A stretch of DNA of 64,000 nucleotides, from the NCBI GenBank assembly GCA_021324935.1, contig JAJPIE010000037.1, positions 1 through 64,000 on the forward strand, read 5' to 3'. A program made the translations under genes and the position numbers. Numbering within the stretch: the stretch's first letter is position 1; each line of letters starts with the position of its first letter. The DNA comes from Acidobacteriota bacterium (GTDB taxonomy: Bacteria; Acidobacteriota; Terriglobia; Acidiferrales; UBA7541). The notes below the pieces were generated by a model. It saw nothing but the letters and a program-made list of their open reading frames with translations, was not told the DNA's origin and did no database searches. Positions 44,783-54,252 of this stretch are shown here, one piece after another.

Positions 44783-46006
44783 ATGTCGCCGGCCAAAAGA
44801 GAATTAATCCTTGCCGCGCTTGTCTTTTTCGCGCTTCCGGTCCTGGCGGAGCTTGTCCTGCGCGCGGCACGTGTTCCCTTTGATGCGCAACTCTACGGCC
44901 CGGATTGCGCACTGGGTTGGCGGCTGCGGCCCGGCGCCAGTGGCCGGGTGTCCACCGAAACACCGCAGTGGGTTCGCATCAACAGCCGCGGATTTCGCGA
45001 TCGCGAGCGAACTTTCGAAAAGCCGGCGGACACATTTCGCATCGCCGTGCTGGGGAATTCCTGGACGGAAGCGCTACAAGTCCCCCAAGAGAAAACGTAC
45101 ACGGCAGTCCTGGAACAGCAACTCAACGATAGAAAGTGCTTTGCGGGAAAGCGCGTGGAAGTGCTGAATTTCGGGGTGGCCGGCTATTCCACCGCGCAGG
45201 AGCTCCTCCTGCTGCGGCAGAAAGTCTGGAACTATCATCCCGACCTGATTCTGCTGGCCATCTACCCCGCGCGAGACATAGCGAACAACATTCGTGAACT
45301 GAACAACGCGGTGACGCCGGAACGCTCGCCATACTTCGTTTTTCGCGGGGAACAGCTTGCTTTGGACGATTCTTTCCGTTCGCTCCCGGCCCTCCAACCG
45401 TGGCAAATCCGGCTGCAATCGACGGAGTTCTGGTTCGACGACCATTTCCGAACGCTGGAAGCCATCAACACGGTCCAACGATACGGGAAAATCCGTGTGG
45501 CCATGGCCGCGGCGAGAGAACGCGCCGAGCAATCCGGCATGGACAATCTGGAATACGCCATTTATGCGCCGCCATCCACGCCGGCGATGCAACAGGCCTG
45601 GAAGGTTACGGAAGCCTTACTGCTGGCGATGAACAGGGAGGTGCGCGAGCGTGGCGCGGAGTTTCGGTTGGTCACCCTGGCCACACGGCCACAAGTCATT
45701 CCCGATCCGGCGAAAAAAGAGGACTTGTTGCGAAAACTCGGCGTCCAGGACTTTTCGTATGCGGATGAGCGGATCAACAAGCTGGCGGTAGCAAACGGGA
45801 TCGCGGTCACCCAACTGGCGCCTGCGCTCGCGGCATATGCGGAGGCGCACAACGTTTATCTGAATGGGTTCAATGCCTCGAATTATGGTGCCGGCCATTG
45901 GAATGAGACTGGCCACCGGCTGGCTGCGGAGACCATTGGCGAGGATTTGTGCCGCGCGCCGCAAGATGCGGCCGTCCATATTTCGACGACGCGCGCCAGG
46001 GAGTGA
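44783..46006 (+). CDS. Membrane-anchored SGNH/GDSL-fold protein, DltD-like role
   Basis: A 407-aa protein with one N-terminal membrane helix (LILAALVFFALPVLAELVL), the rest outside. SGNH motifs: nucleophile block IAVLGNSWTEALQVP (Ser near residue 94), LNFGVAGYSTAQELLL (Gly block), and the C-terminal NYGAGHWNETGHRLAAE with the catalytic His. No strict DxxH is seen, but HWNETGH fills the position. In Dlt-type and alginate-type systems such proteins carry the acyl group on Ser and pass it to the polymer. Its place before the ligase, carrier and MBOAT genes supports the same role here. Confidence 0.8.
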   Translation: MSPAKRELILAALVFFALPVLAELVLRAARVPFDAQLYGPDCALGWRLRPGASGRVSTETPQWVRINSRGFRDRERTFEKPADTFRIAVLGNSWTEALQVPQEKTYTAVLEQQLNDRKCFAGKRVEVLNFGVAGYSTAQELLLLRQKVWNYHPDLILLAIYPARDIANNIRELNNAVTPERSPYFVFRGEQLALDDSFRSLPALQPWQIRLQSTEFWFDDHFRTLEAINTVQRYGKIRVAMAAARERAEQSGMDNLEYAIYAPPSTPAMQQAWKVTEALLLAMNREVRERGAEFRLVTLATRPQVIPDPAKKEDLLRKLGVQDFSYADERINKLAVANGIAVTQLAPALAAYAEAHNVYLNGFNASNYGAGHWNETGHRLAAETIGEDLCRAPQDAAVHISTTRARE

Positions 46007-46013
46007 GCCGCGA

Positions 46014-47723
46014 GTGACCACCCACTTCGAATTTTGCAGACAACTTCGCCAGCGCTTAAGCGCACACGAGGACCGGGTACTCTTGCGCGTGGTGGTTTCG
46101 CCGGACTTTGAGCAACCTCGAGAGTTCACGGGCAAAGCGATTCTCGAACGCGCCGAGCAGTTAGCGGCACCGTTCAGTTTGCCTGGCCCACGATGCGTTG
46201 TTTTGCTGCTGCTGCCGCATTCGCCGGAACTTTTCCTGCTGCAACTTGGACTGGTGCTTGGCGGTCACATCCCTGCGATTCTGGCGTGGCCCACCAGCCG
46301 TATCGATGCGGAAAAGTATCAGCGCAACTTGGTGCATCAACTAAGCCATCTGCCGGCGGACCGGCTAGTCACGCTGCCGCGGTTGGCAGAAAATCTTCAG
46401 GGCAGCCTTCCGTATCCTGTGTGCGGCGTTCCGGTCGAAAATGCCGGGGCATTTGAAAAGGTGTTTCCCGCGGCGCCGGTGACACAGCGCCTGGAAAGCG
46501 GCAAATTTGAGCCCCGAAAATTCCGCACCGATCCGGATACGCTGTTCCTGCAATTTTCCGGTGGCACCACCGGGGCGCAGAAGGCCATCGTCGTCACGGC
46601 GGAGATGCTGCGCGCGCAATTCCGCCAGTTGACCGAGGCGCTGGATTTTTCCTCCGTGGATTCCGTGGCATCTTGGTTGCCGCTTTATCACGATATGGGT
46701 TTGATTGCATGCTACTGGATGCCGTTGTGGCATGGCGCGGCGTCGTTGCAGATGGCGGCGAACGATTGGGTGCTGAATCCGGAGCTTCTTCTCAAATATA
46801 CTGCCCGCTATCGCGTGAGCTTCTGCTGGCTGCCGAATTTTGCGTTTTCCTACATGAGCCAACGGAGAGAACAGATGTCCCGGCACGATCTTTCGAGCGT
46901 GCGCGCGTGGATCAACTGTTCCGAACCGGTGCGGCTTAAATCCGTCATGGAGTTCGCGAGTGCGTTCGCGGATTGCGGGGTGCGCAAAGAAAGCCTGCAG
47001 GCGTCGTACGCCATGGCAGAAACGGTGTTTGCAATTACGCAGTCGCAATTGGGAAAGGAACTTGCCGTCGTGCCGCGGCAGCGGGTGCAGCAAGGGAAGC
47101 ACAGCTATTCCGAACTGGCGTTTGATCTGATCGACGACGTATACGTTTCCTCCGGAAAGCCCTTGAGCGGCACGGAAATTAAAACGGTGGCGGCGGATGG
47201 TTCACGCTGCCCGGACAACATGCCGGGGGAGATTTGGGTCCGCACGCCTTCGCTGTTTTCCGGCTACTGGAGCGCGGAAGGGTTTCAAACGCATTCCTTG
47301 AATGACGGATGGCACGCGACTGGCGATTTTGGATTTGTGAGGGACGGAGAACTCTATGTGATTGGGCGCTTCAAGGACATTGTGATCGTCGGCGGCAACA
47401 ATATTTTTCCGGAAGACGTGGAAGCGGTGGTGAATTCGATCGAGCGCGTTTATCCGGGGCGCGTGGTGGCCTTCGGGGTGGAGGACGAGGAGTTCGGCAC
47501 GCAGAGCCTGGCCGTGGTTGCAGAGATGAAGGGCGAGTTCAACGAAGAAGCCGCTTCCCAGCTCGAAGCGGCAATCCGCAAGCTGGTGATGACCGCGATT
47601 GGCACGGCCGCGCGCTACGTGGCCGTGGTTCCACAGCGCTGGATCGTGAAGAGCACCGCGGGGAAGATTTCCCGGCGCGAAACGCGCGAGCGATTTGTAC
47701 GCGAGCGCCTGAACAGCGTCTGA
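46014..47723 (+). CDS. AMP-forming acyl ligase (FAAL/DltA-like)
   Basis: About 569 aa from GTG, 7 nt after the previous stop; the track ORF starts 50 codons earlier inside the SGNH gene. Adenylate-forming motifs: FLQFSGGTTGAQKAIV (phosphate loop), LPLYHDMGLIACYW, ASYAMAETVFA (adenine pocket), HATGDFGFVRDGELYVIGR, GGNNIFPEDVE and the catalytic Lys in STAGKISRRE. LPLYHDMGL and the overall layout resemble fatty-acyl-AMP ligases, which load acids onto carrier proteins. It should charge the acyl carrier protein encoded directly downstream. The acid itself is not evident. Confidence 0.85.
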   Translation: MTTHFEFCRQLRQRLSAHEDRVLLRVVVSPDFEQPREFTGKAILERAEQLAAPFSLPGPRCVVLLLLPHSPELFLLQLGLVLGGHIPAILAWPTSRIDAEKYQRNLVHQLSHLPADRLVTLPRLAENLQGSLPYPVCGVPVENAGAFEKVFPAAPVTQRLESGKFEPRKFRTDPDTLFLQFSGGTTGAQKAIVVTAEMLRAQFRQLTEALDFSSVDSVASWLPLYHDMGLIACYWMPLWHGAASLQMAANDWVLNPELLLKYTARYRVSFCWLPNFAFSYMSQRREQMSRHDLSSVRAWINCSEPVRLKSVMEFASAFADCGVRKESLQASYAMAETVFAITQSQLGKELAVVPRQRVQQGKHSYSELAFDLIDDVYVSSGKPLSGTEIKTVAADGSRCPDNMPGEIWVRTPSLFSGYWSAEGFQTHSLNDGWHATGDFGFVRDGELYVIGRFKDIVIVGGNNIFPEDVEAVVNSIERVYPGRVVAFGVEDEEFGTQSLAVVAEMKGEFNEEAASQLEAAIRKLVMTAIGTAARYVAVVPQRWIVKSTAGKISRRETRERFVRERLNSV

Positions 47724-47738
47724 TCGGAGGAAATGCCA

Positions 47739-47993
47739 GTGATTCCCGATAGCCAAACGATTCGCACCGCCGCCACCGAGGCGGCCTCACAACTGATCGG
47801 CAGACCGCTGCGGCCGGGGCAGCGCCTGGTCACCTCCGGGCTGATCGATTCGCTCTCGGTGTTGAAGTTGATCGGCCTGCTGGAGAAAAAGCTGCGCGTC
47901 GTCATTCCTCCCGAAACACTGCAACCGGAGGATTTCGACGACGTCGACTTGATTGTCGAGACCGTGGAGCGCGTGGCGAAACCAGCGGCGTGA
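47739..47993 (+). CDS. Acyl carrier protein
   Basis: 84 aa, acidic, four-helix carrier. The phosphopantetheine attachment Ser is in GLIDSLSVLKLIG, near residue 38. I prefer GTG as start because GGAGG lies 8 nt before it; the ATG two codons upstream, used by the track, is only 2 nt from GGAGG. It is encoded between the ligase and MBOAT genes with short gaps, so it is the likely cytoplasmic thioester donor for the MBOAT, as DltC is in D-alanylation. Confidence 0.88.
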   Translation: MIPDSQTIRTAATEAASQLIGRPLRPGQRLVTSGLIDSLSVLKLIGLLEKKLRVVIPPETLQPEDFDDVDLIVETVERVAKPAA

Positions 47994-48026
47994 ACGCGAG
48001 GACGCCGGAGATTCGGATCAAGGCAC

Positions 48027-49460
48027 ATGGCGTTTAACTCAGTTCTCTATCTTGGATTGCTCGGGGTCGTGGCGGCGGTGTTCTGGCTGCTGCCTGCGCG
48101 TTGGCGCCGAGGTTTTGCTTTGCTCAGCAGCGTGGCGTTTTATGCATCGTGGGGCCTGGCGTTTGTTTGGCTGCCGCTGCTGGTGGCTGGCATCGTGCAC
48201 ATCGCTGGAGAAAGGATCACGGCGGAATCCACGGGCAAGAAGCGTTGGTCGCGATTGGGCATGGCCGGCGTGCTGGCGCTGCTGATTGTATTCAAGTATC
48301 GGGGTTTTATTGCCGACAATCTCCACGCGCTTGGTTTTTCTTTCGGCGCCCACCCTCATCTGATGTTTGCCGCGATTGCGTTTCCGATAGGCATTTCGTT
48401 CTACAGCTTCGAAGCGATCGCGTACCTGGTGGATTTGCGCCAGGGCCGCGTGACGATGCAGCGCTTTGCCGACCTGTGCCTGTTCTTTTACTTCTGGCCA
48501 AACATTCTTTCCGGGCCGATTGTTCGCGCGCGCGAGCTGATGCCGCAGCTTTCCTTTCAGAAGCGATTCGAGCCACGATTCGTGTTCGAAGGGATGGACC
48601 GGATCGTTTGGGGGCTCGTGCAGAAGAATGTGATCGCGAACATGCTTGGGATTTGGGTTGACCGCGGGTTTGACGCAAATGGACCAATCACTCTGCCTAC
48701 ACGGGATGCCTGGCTGCTGGCGATTGGATTTGCGTTGCAAATTTATTTCGATTTTTCCGCGTATACAAATATGGCCATCGGCGCCGCGCGGCTGCTGGGC
48801 GTGACACTGCCCGAAAATTTCCGCCAGCCGTATCACGCCGCCACGCCGCCGGAATTCTGGGCGCGCTGGCACATGACGCTCTCGCGTTGGGTCCGCGACT
48901 ATTTGTTCTTCCCGATCAACGCGAAGCATGCGGGCGCGCCACTGCCTTTGTATCTGAGCCTGCTGGGTGTGATGGCTTTGGTGGGGCTTTGGCACGGCGC
49001 GGGCTGGGGATTCCTGGTGTGGGGCGCGCTGCATGGCGCGTACCTGGTGCTGTATCGCGCGTATGAAAGCTGGAAGGATGCGGAGGGCGCGGCTCACGAG
49101 CAGAGAATCGCAGGATGGTTCTGGAGAATTCTGACGTTGACTGCCGCGACTGCGGCCTGGGTGCCGTTCCGTGCGACATCGCTCGGCAAAGCGTGGACGA
49201 TCTGGGGCTCGATGTTTTGGCGGTGGAGCGGCAGAGGCAGCCTCGGAGCGGGATTTTGCGCTTTCGTTGCCGTGGTTGCGGGGTTTTGTGCGATTGAGCC
49301 GTGGTTGGTGCGGAAACTGAGCGACATCGAAGAAAATGCGGGAACGCAGGGGCCTTCGGTGTTTCGAGTGCTGGTGCGGCCCATCGCGTATTCGATTGGG
49401 TTGCTGCTGTTTCTGCTTTGTGACGAGCACAACACGCAATTTATTTACTCGCAGTTCTGA
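48027..49460 (+). CDS. MBOAT acyltransferase with C-terminal FxYxxF shuttle motif
   Basis: A 477-aa polytopic enzyme of the AlgI/DltB family. Landmarks: FPIGISFYSFEAIAYLVDL, FFYFWPNILSGPIVRARELM, FWARWHMTLSRWVRDYLFFP and the catalytic His in VGLWHGAGWGFLVWGALHG. The protein ends in HNTQFIYSQF, so the last six residues fit FxYxxF. In Dlt-type pathways the Tyr of this hexapeptide takes the acyl group on the outer face and hands it to a Ser on a partner protein; when no DltX-like carrier is used, the motif is fused to the MBOAT, as here. Substrate unknown. It ends the plus-strand cluster. Confidence 0.92.
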   Translation: MAFNSVLYLGLLGVVAAVFWLLPARWRRGFALLSSVAFYASWGLAFVWLPLLVAGIVHIAGERITAESTGKKRWSRLGMAGVLALLIVFKYRGFIADNLHALGFSFGAHPHLMFAAIAFPIGISFYSFEAIAYLVDLRQGRVTMQRFADLCLFFYFWPNILSGPIVRARELMPQLSFQKRFEPRFVFEGMDRIVWGLVQKNVIANMLGIWVDRGFDANGPITLPTRDAWLLAIGFALQIYFDFSAYTNMAIGAARLLGVTLPENFRQPYHAATPPEFWARWHMTLSRWVRDYLFFPINAKHAGAPLPLYLSLLGVMALVGLWHGAGWGFLVWGALHGAYLVLYRAYESWKDAEGAAHEQRIAGWFWRILTLTAATAAWVPFRATSLGKAWTIWGSMFWRWSGRGSLGAGFCAFVAVVAGFCAIEPWLVRKLSDIEENAGTQGPSVFRVLVRPIAYSIGLLLFLLCDEHNTQFIYSQF

Positions 49461-49517
49461 TGATGTTGCCTCTGGAATTGCTGCGATGCCCGCGCCCTGC
49501 TGGGTTTTGCGCAAGCC

Positions 49518-51200
49518 TCATTGGATGCGGGTGCCGTCAGGGAGAAAAACCGGGAAGTTGTCGTTTGGGCGGGCGAGGACGAGTTGTTGCGCGGCGGCCA
49601 TGCGGTCGTAATCGAATAAAAATAATCCGAATTTATAGTGCAGGGCGAGATCATTGGGAGCCTGCGCGATGGCCCACTGATACTCGGCGACGACGTCCTG
49701 GAAGCTTTCCGCCGGCGCAGAGGCGCGCAGCAGGAGGCTTTGCAACATTTCAACGTGATTCAACTGCGTGGTGAAGGGCGGGCGTTGCACGCGATCCACC
49801 ATCTCGGCGGCGACGCGGGCGCGGTCCTGCGCAGTGAAAGCCAACAGGCGTTCGCATTCGCCCTCGGTGAGGGGCTCGGTGGTTGAAGCCGATTTCTGAA
49901 TTGCGGGTGGAAGAGTCTTCACCACCTGCTCGAAGACTTCGCGGGCAAACAGATAGTTGCCGAGGGGAGTGAAGTGCACATGGTCGTAAAGCATCTCGCC
50001 GCCGACGGTTGCGTCGCGACTCTGGCTCGCCAGCATTGCCTCCGTATCGAGCAGCGCGGCTGAGCCTGCGGAGTTTTCTGCCGTTGAGCGGATGATGTCG
50101 TTGATGCGGGAATCGGCGCGAAAACGCAGCGTGTCCAGGTCGCGTGCGCGGGAATAATATTCTTTCGCGGCCTGAAAATTCCCGATCCGCGTGTAGCAGC
50201 GCGCGATGCGAAATTCCAGCTCGGCAAATTGATCGTCGATCTGGCGGGCGGAAGCGTAATACTTCAGAGCGTCGTCGTACGATTGGGTTACTTCTGCGGC
50301 CGCACCTTGCTGGACCAGCGTGTTCCAGGAATCGAGCGCCCGCGGAGCGAGGTCCGCGCGATGCAGCGAACCGAAAGGGGCCGAATCGCGCAGATTCGTG
50401 GCCACTGTGGAAAGCAACAAGTGTGCACCGGTTTCGCGGCCCAATTGCACGAGATCTCGCAGGTTGCCGGCAAAATTCCGGTAGGCCGGCTGCATGCGGG
50501 GGGAATCGGCACGCACCTGTTTGTCCAAAAACATTTCCATTCCGCGCCATTCCTGCTTTGGCTGGCCGCCTTCCTCCAGCAACTGACCCAGGCGCGAAGA
50601 TCGCACGAAAATGCTGGCGCGAATCACAGGCAGGCTCATCGAGCCGGTGGTCAGTACCGTCCCCGGGCCGTACGGCCCGACAACCTCGTTGCTGCCGATG
50701 TACGCGACGTAAAAATCCGGCTGATATTTTGCAAGGCCGCGTGCCATCGCCAGGCTGACGTGCGAATTGATCGCCACCATGCCTGTATTGACCACTTCGA
50801 AGTTCACTCCCGGAAAACGCGTGCGCAGCATGACTTCGAGATACCGGCTGAATCCATAGGCAAAATCCGGATCGCCCATGGCCGCGGATTCGCCCAATAC
50901 GAAAATCCGGTACGTGTTCTTCGGCTTCACCGGATCGATGGAAAAAAACTGCGGCGTCTTGATCATGCCGGGCGGGAAATAAGGCGCGGCGAAGAACAGG
51001 TTGTAACAGTCAGCGGGCCGGCCGTGAATGGTGCAGGGTTCCATGAGGCTGGTGGAATAGCCGACGTTGAAAGCGCGCAGCGCGATTTCGGTCAGGACCA
51101 GCAGTAAAACGGGAGCTGCAACGGCAAAAGCAATGCGGGGCATCCAAAACGTCCAGCCGCGCCGGGTGCTTTCTGTTTTCTCTGTGCTGACCTGGGCCAT
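49518..51200 (-). CDS. SGNH-fold protein with TPR region
   Basis: 560 aa from the ATG at MAQVSTEKTE; the track adds 18 codons. One N-terminal membrane helix (IAFAVAAPVLLLVLTEIAL). SGNH blocks: IFVLGESAAMGDPDFAYG with the Ser nucleophile, VAYIGSNEVVGPYGPG and the C-terminal DHVHFTPLGNYLFA with Asp and His. Between the catalytic blocks a TPR-like helical stretch is inserted (DDALKYYASARQIDDQFAEL, CYTRIGNFQAAKEYYSRARD). It is convergent with the MBOAT gene and may be a second acceptor or transferase of the same system. Confidence 0.8.
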   Translation of the reverse strand: MAQVSTEKTESTRRGWTFWMPRIAFAVAAPVLLLVLTEIALRAFNVGYSTSLMEPCTIHGRPADCYNLFFAAPYFPPGMIKTPQFFSIDPVKPKNTYRIFVLGESAAMGDPDFAYGFSRYLEVMLRTRFPGVNFEVVNTGMVAINSHVSLAMARGLAKYQPDFYVAYIGSNEVVGPYGPGTVLTTGSMSLPVIRASIFVRSSRLGQLLEEGGQPKQEWRGMEMFLDKQVRADSPRMQPAYRNFAGNLRDLVQLGRETGAHLLLSTVATNLRDSAPFGSLHRADLAPRALDSWNTLVQQGAAAEVTQSYDDALKYYASARQIDDQFAELEFRIARCYTRIGNFQAAKEYYSRARDLDTLRFRADSRINDIIRSTAENSAGSAALLDTEAMLASQSRDATVGGEMLYDHVHFTPLGNYLFAREVFEQVVKTLPPAIQKSASTTEPLTEGECERLLAFTAQDRARVAAEMVDRVQRPPFTTQLNHVEMLQSLLLRASAPAESFQDVVAEYQWAIAQAPNDLALHYKFGLFLFDYDRMAAAQQLVLARPNDNFPVFLPDGTRIQ

Positions 51201-51228
51201 GGCGGTTGTTCTCAAACTCCCTTGTGTT

Positions 51229-52689
51229 TCATCGACGCGTGAACACCGTCGCAATGTCGTCGTGATAGACCATCTGAAAGCGATTATCGACGGTGAGAAG
51301 TTTTGCCAGAGGAAGCGTGGAATCGAGAATCACCAGGTGAGACTCATCCAGGTATGGATCGGTGGTATAGGAGGGGAACGCCGACTGGGATTCATAGAAA
51401 ACCTTGTCCATGGCGTCGCCATAAAGATCGTTGCGGCCGTCCACGGCGACGGGCAATTCTGGCAGATACCACATCAGGAAGCCGCCCCAATTCAGATTGT
51501 TATAAAGCGGCCCGGAATAGCCCTGGCGGCGGAGAAAATTCACTGCGTTTACCGGGTAGTCCGCGCTGATAGCGCGATCGATTCCGCGCGCATCGAAATC
51601 TACCAGCGGTGCCGCCACCACCAAGGCCGCGGCCACCGCGGCGCCGGCCACCGCCAGTTCCATCCAGGATTCCAGGCGTGAGCGTTTTTCCTGCGCAACG
51701 GGAAAATCCGCGAGGCAAGCAATTGCGGAAAAACAGAGAAACCAACCGTCACGCGTGGTGCGAAAGGCAACGGCGCTGGCCACCACCAGCAGGAGCAGCT
51801 TGAAGGGCTCGATTTTTCGCTGCCATCCCACGGCGTAAAAGCCGGCGGCGCCCAGAAACAGTTCCGTGAAGTTGCTCAAGCCACGAAAGCTCAGCGGCTG
51901 CAACTCCATGATGATGTTGTAGGCGAACTTGGATTTCGTATAGACGAGCACGGCTACATAGGGGCGGTAGAGATTCGGGCCTGCCAAAGTAGCCAGAAAG
52001 CAGAGACCCAGAATGACGAGCAAGCGCTCGGCCGGGAAGGAGGCGGGCTTCAGAAAGCTCGGGGTCCAGCCGGCCGCGTCAAGCCACTGCTGCAGCACGT
52101 TCACGCCCACGAACAGGCAGACGGCGAATAAGCCGTAAATGAACTGAATGTGCAGATTCGCCCACAGTAGCAGCAACGGCGGCAGCCAGTAGAGCAGTTC
52201 GATCCGTTCGCGGCGCTGCGCCTCCAGCAATATAGCCAGTGTGAGGCAGTAAAGCATTTGAGAAAAAAACACTGGTCGCGGCATGCCATTGAAGAGATAG
52301 GCGGAACACCCCAGCGCTGCAAGAATCACCGCCAGCCAGAAATTCCCAGAAATGCGGCGCGCCATCCAATATGCGGAATAAGCCACGCCGATAGTTAGCA
52401 AAGTGCCGAAAACGCCCATCCCGGCAAGTCCAAACCATGCATAGAAGCGCGATAGAAGCACTTCATAGCCCCAACTGTAAGCGACCCAAGGATGGTCCGC
52501 GGCGGTTCGCGAGAGAATGCCGGTGTGCGGCACGGCGGAGTGCTCGACGATCCAATCGCCGACCTTGAGGTGCCACCACAAATCATAATCGATGACGCAA
52601 TATTTCAGTCGCAGCGCATTGACGCCGATGAAGGCAAGAAAGCCTGAAAGGACAGAAAGTTGCACCCAGCGATTGCGAAGAAAACTCAT
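51229..52689 (-). CDS. GT-C-like polytopic membrane protein, paralogue of the 41.4-kb gene
   Basis: 486 aa from the ATG that overlaps the stop of the upstream FAD gene (ATGA); the track adds 33 codons. About ten helices. The first loop has [21 protein letters not shown] and [17 protein letters not shown], and the end has [20 protein letters not shown] and GRNDLYGD. The same motifs in the same order occur in the plus-strand protein. Asp-containing WWHL is better kept here than in the paralogue. Likely a polyprenyl-sugar-dependent transferase or a related membrane enzyme; no function is proven. Confidence 0.72.
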   Translation of the reverse strand: MSFLRNRWVQLSVLSGFLAFIGVNALRLKYCVIDYDLWWHLKVGDWIVEHSAVPHTGILSRTAADHPWVAYSWGYEVLLSRFYAWFGLAGMGVFGTLLTIGVAYSAYWMARRISGNFWLAVILAALGCSAYLFNGMPRPVFFSQMLYCLTLAILLEAQRRERIELLYWLPPLLLLWANLHIQFIYGLFAVCLFVGVNVLQQWLDAAGWTPSFLKPASFPAERLLVILGLCFLATLAGPNLYRPYVAVLVYTKSKFAYNIIMELQPLSFRGLSNFTELFLGAAGFYAVGWQRKIEPFKLLLLVVASAVAFRTTRDGWFLCFSAIACLADFPVAQEKRSRLESWMELAVAGAAVAAALVVAAPLVDFDARGIDRAISADYPVNAVNFLRRQGYSGPLYNNLNWGGFLMWYLPELPVAVDGRNDLYGDAMDKVFYESQSAFPSYTTDPYLDESHLVILDSTLPLAKLLTVDNRFQMVYHDDIATVFTRR

Positions 52690-54188
52690 GTGCTTGGAGC
52701 GGCGGCGGGGACTCGACTCGCCGGAGCGGCAAATTGCTCGCCGGCCCGGCCAGATTCGTGATATTCGCCATCTTCGTTGACGGCCCAAATGTCGTACTTT
52801 TCCTCGCCGGCCAGAATATTTCGCGCCGCCAGCATGGCGGTCATCATGGCGTGGTCCTGATTGTTATATTTGTGCATGCCATTGCGACCCACGAGATGAA
52901 GATTCGGGGAATGCGCGGCCAAAGCTTTACGGATGACGTCGACGTTACGACGATAGTCGTCGTCGTACACCGGATACGCCTTGGCCTGGCGAATCACGCA
53001 GCCGTCTACCACGTCGGCTGCCGCGCCAAGCCCCACTTGTTCGATTTCCTTTTTGGCCATGGCGATCAATTCCTCATCCGGTGTGGCCCACAGGCCATCG
53101 CTTTCGAAGCAGAAATACTCCAAGCCGTAGCAGCAGTAGTTGGGATCGGGAACCATTTCTGGCGACCACGATTTGTAGTTCTGGACGCGGCCGACCTTCA
53201 CATTCGGGTCGTGAATGTAAATCCAATTGTCATTGAAGCGATTTTGTTCGCGAAGGATCAAACCGATTGTGATGAAGTCGCGGTAGCGCAGGGACCTTGC
53301 GGAATGCTGTGCATTCTCGGGCAGGCGTGGCTCGATTTGCGAAACCAATTGGCGCATGGGCATGGAGGAAACCAGATGCTCGGCGCGATATTCTTCCAAT
53401 GTTCCGTCCGAGTTTCTGGCCGTGACCGTCCAGCGATTTGCAACCGCATCCCAGCAGCAACCGGTCACGCTGCGCCCGAGCAGGACTTCGCTGCCCATTT
53501 TGCGAACCTTATCCGCGCACGTTTCCCACATCATGCCCGGCCCCAGCCGCGGATAGCGGAAGGTGTCGATCAGCGTCTTGACGACCTGCTTGCGATCTTT
53601 CGTCATCCGCTTGGGCAGAATCGCATTCTTGATCGCCGTGGCCAGCGAAAGTCCCTTGATGCGTTGCGCGGCCCAATCCGCCGAAATTTCCTTGCAGCTC
53701 ATGCCCCAGACTTTTTCCGTGTAGGTTTTGAAGAAAATGCGGAACAGCCGTTCGCCAAACTGGTTCACCACCCAGTCTTCAAACGATCTCGGATGCTGCG
53801 TGGGATGCAATTTCGCCTGGAGAAAAGAAAAAACGCAGAACATGGATTCCAGGAAACCCAGCTTGGAAAGCGCTTCGAAGGGCTTCAGGGGATATGCGTA
53901 AAACTCGCCGCGGTAATAAATTTTCGATGAGCGCGGGCGCTCCAGCATGTCCGCGCCGAGGATCTCCGTCCAAAGATCCTCGACCTCGCGCGATTTGGAG
54001 AAGAAGCGGTGGCCGCCGATGTCGAAGCGATAACCGTGATAGGCGACGGTTCTCGAAATGCCGCCCACATATCGGGGGTCGCTCTCCAGCACCAGCACGC
54101 GCTGCCCGTGCTTGCTCAGTTCGTAGGCGGCGGTAAGGCCGGCGGGTCCTGCGCCGACGATGATGGCCTTGTATTCGGGATTGCTCAT
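52686..54188 (-). CDS. FAD-dependent oxidoreductase, UDP-galactopyranose mutase/amine-oxidase type
   Basis: A 500-aa flavoprotein. The FAD-binding motif [20 protein letters not shown] lies at the N-terminus, followed by [14 protein letters not shown] and [15 protein letters not shown], a block shared with UDP-galactopyranose mutases and related proteins of polysaccharide loci. [17 protein letters not shown] is also typical of that group. The C-terminal FAD site is [18 protein letters not shown]. It probably modifies a nucleotide sugar or lipid-linked sugar in the cytoplasm. Translationally coupled to the downstream membrane gene, so both are likely part of the surface-glycan pathway. Confidence 0.82.
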   Translation of the reverse strand: MSNPEYKAIIVGAGPAGLTAAYELSKHGQRVLVLESDPRYVGGISRTVAYHGYRFDIGGHRFFSKSREVEDLWTEILGADMLERPRSSKIYYRGEFYAYPLKPFEALSKLGFLESMFCVFSFLQAKLHPTQHPRSFEDWVVNQFGERLFRIFFKTYTEKVWGMSCKEISADWAAQRIKGLSLATAIKNAILPKRMTKDRKQVVKTLIDTFRYPRLGPGMMWETCADKVRKMGSEVLLGRSVTGCCWDAVANRWTVTARNSDGTLEEYRAEHLVSSMPMRQLVSQIEPRLPENAQHSARSLRYRDFITIGLILREQNRFNDNWIYIHDPNVKVGRVQNYKSWSPEMVPDPNYCCYGLEYFCFESDGLWATPDEELIAMAKKEIEQVGLGAAADVVDGCVIRQAKAYPVYDDDYRRNVDVIRKALAAHSPNLHLVGRNGMHKYNNQDHAMMTAMLAARNILAGEEKYDIWAVNEDGEYHESGRAGEQFAAPASRVPAAAPST

Positions 54189-54252
54189 GGGCAGTATTCC
54201 TAAGCGGCGAACTCCTAACGCTGCATCCTCGAGTTAGCGTCCCTCTCAGCTA

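Noticed and set aside
44567-49460. Reading the ligase, carrier and MBOAT genes as a polyketide or non-ribosomal peptide cluster
   Set aside because: There is no ketosynthase, condensation or thioesterase module. The MBOAT and SGNH proteins and the shuttle motif point to envelope acylation.
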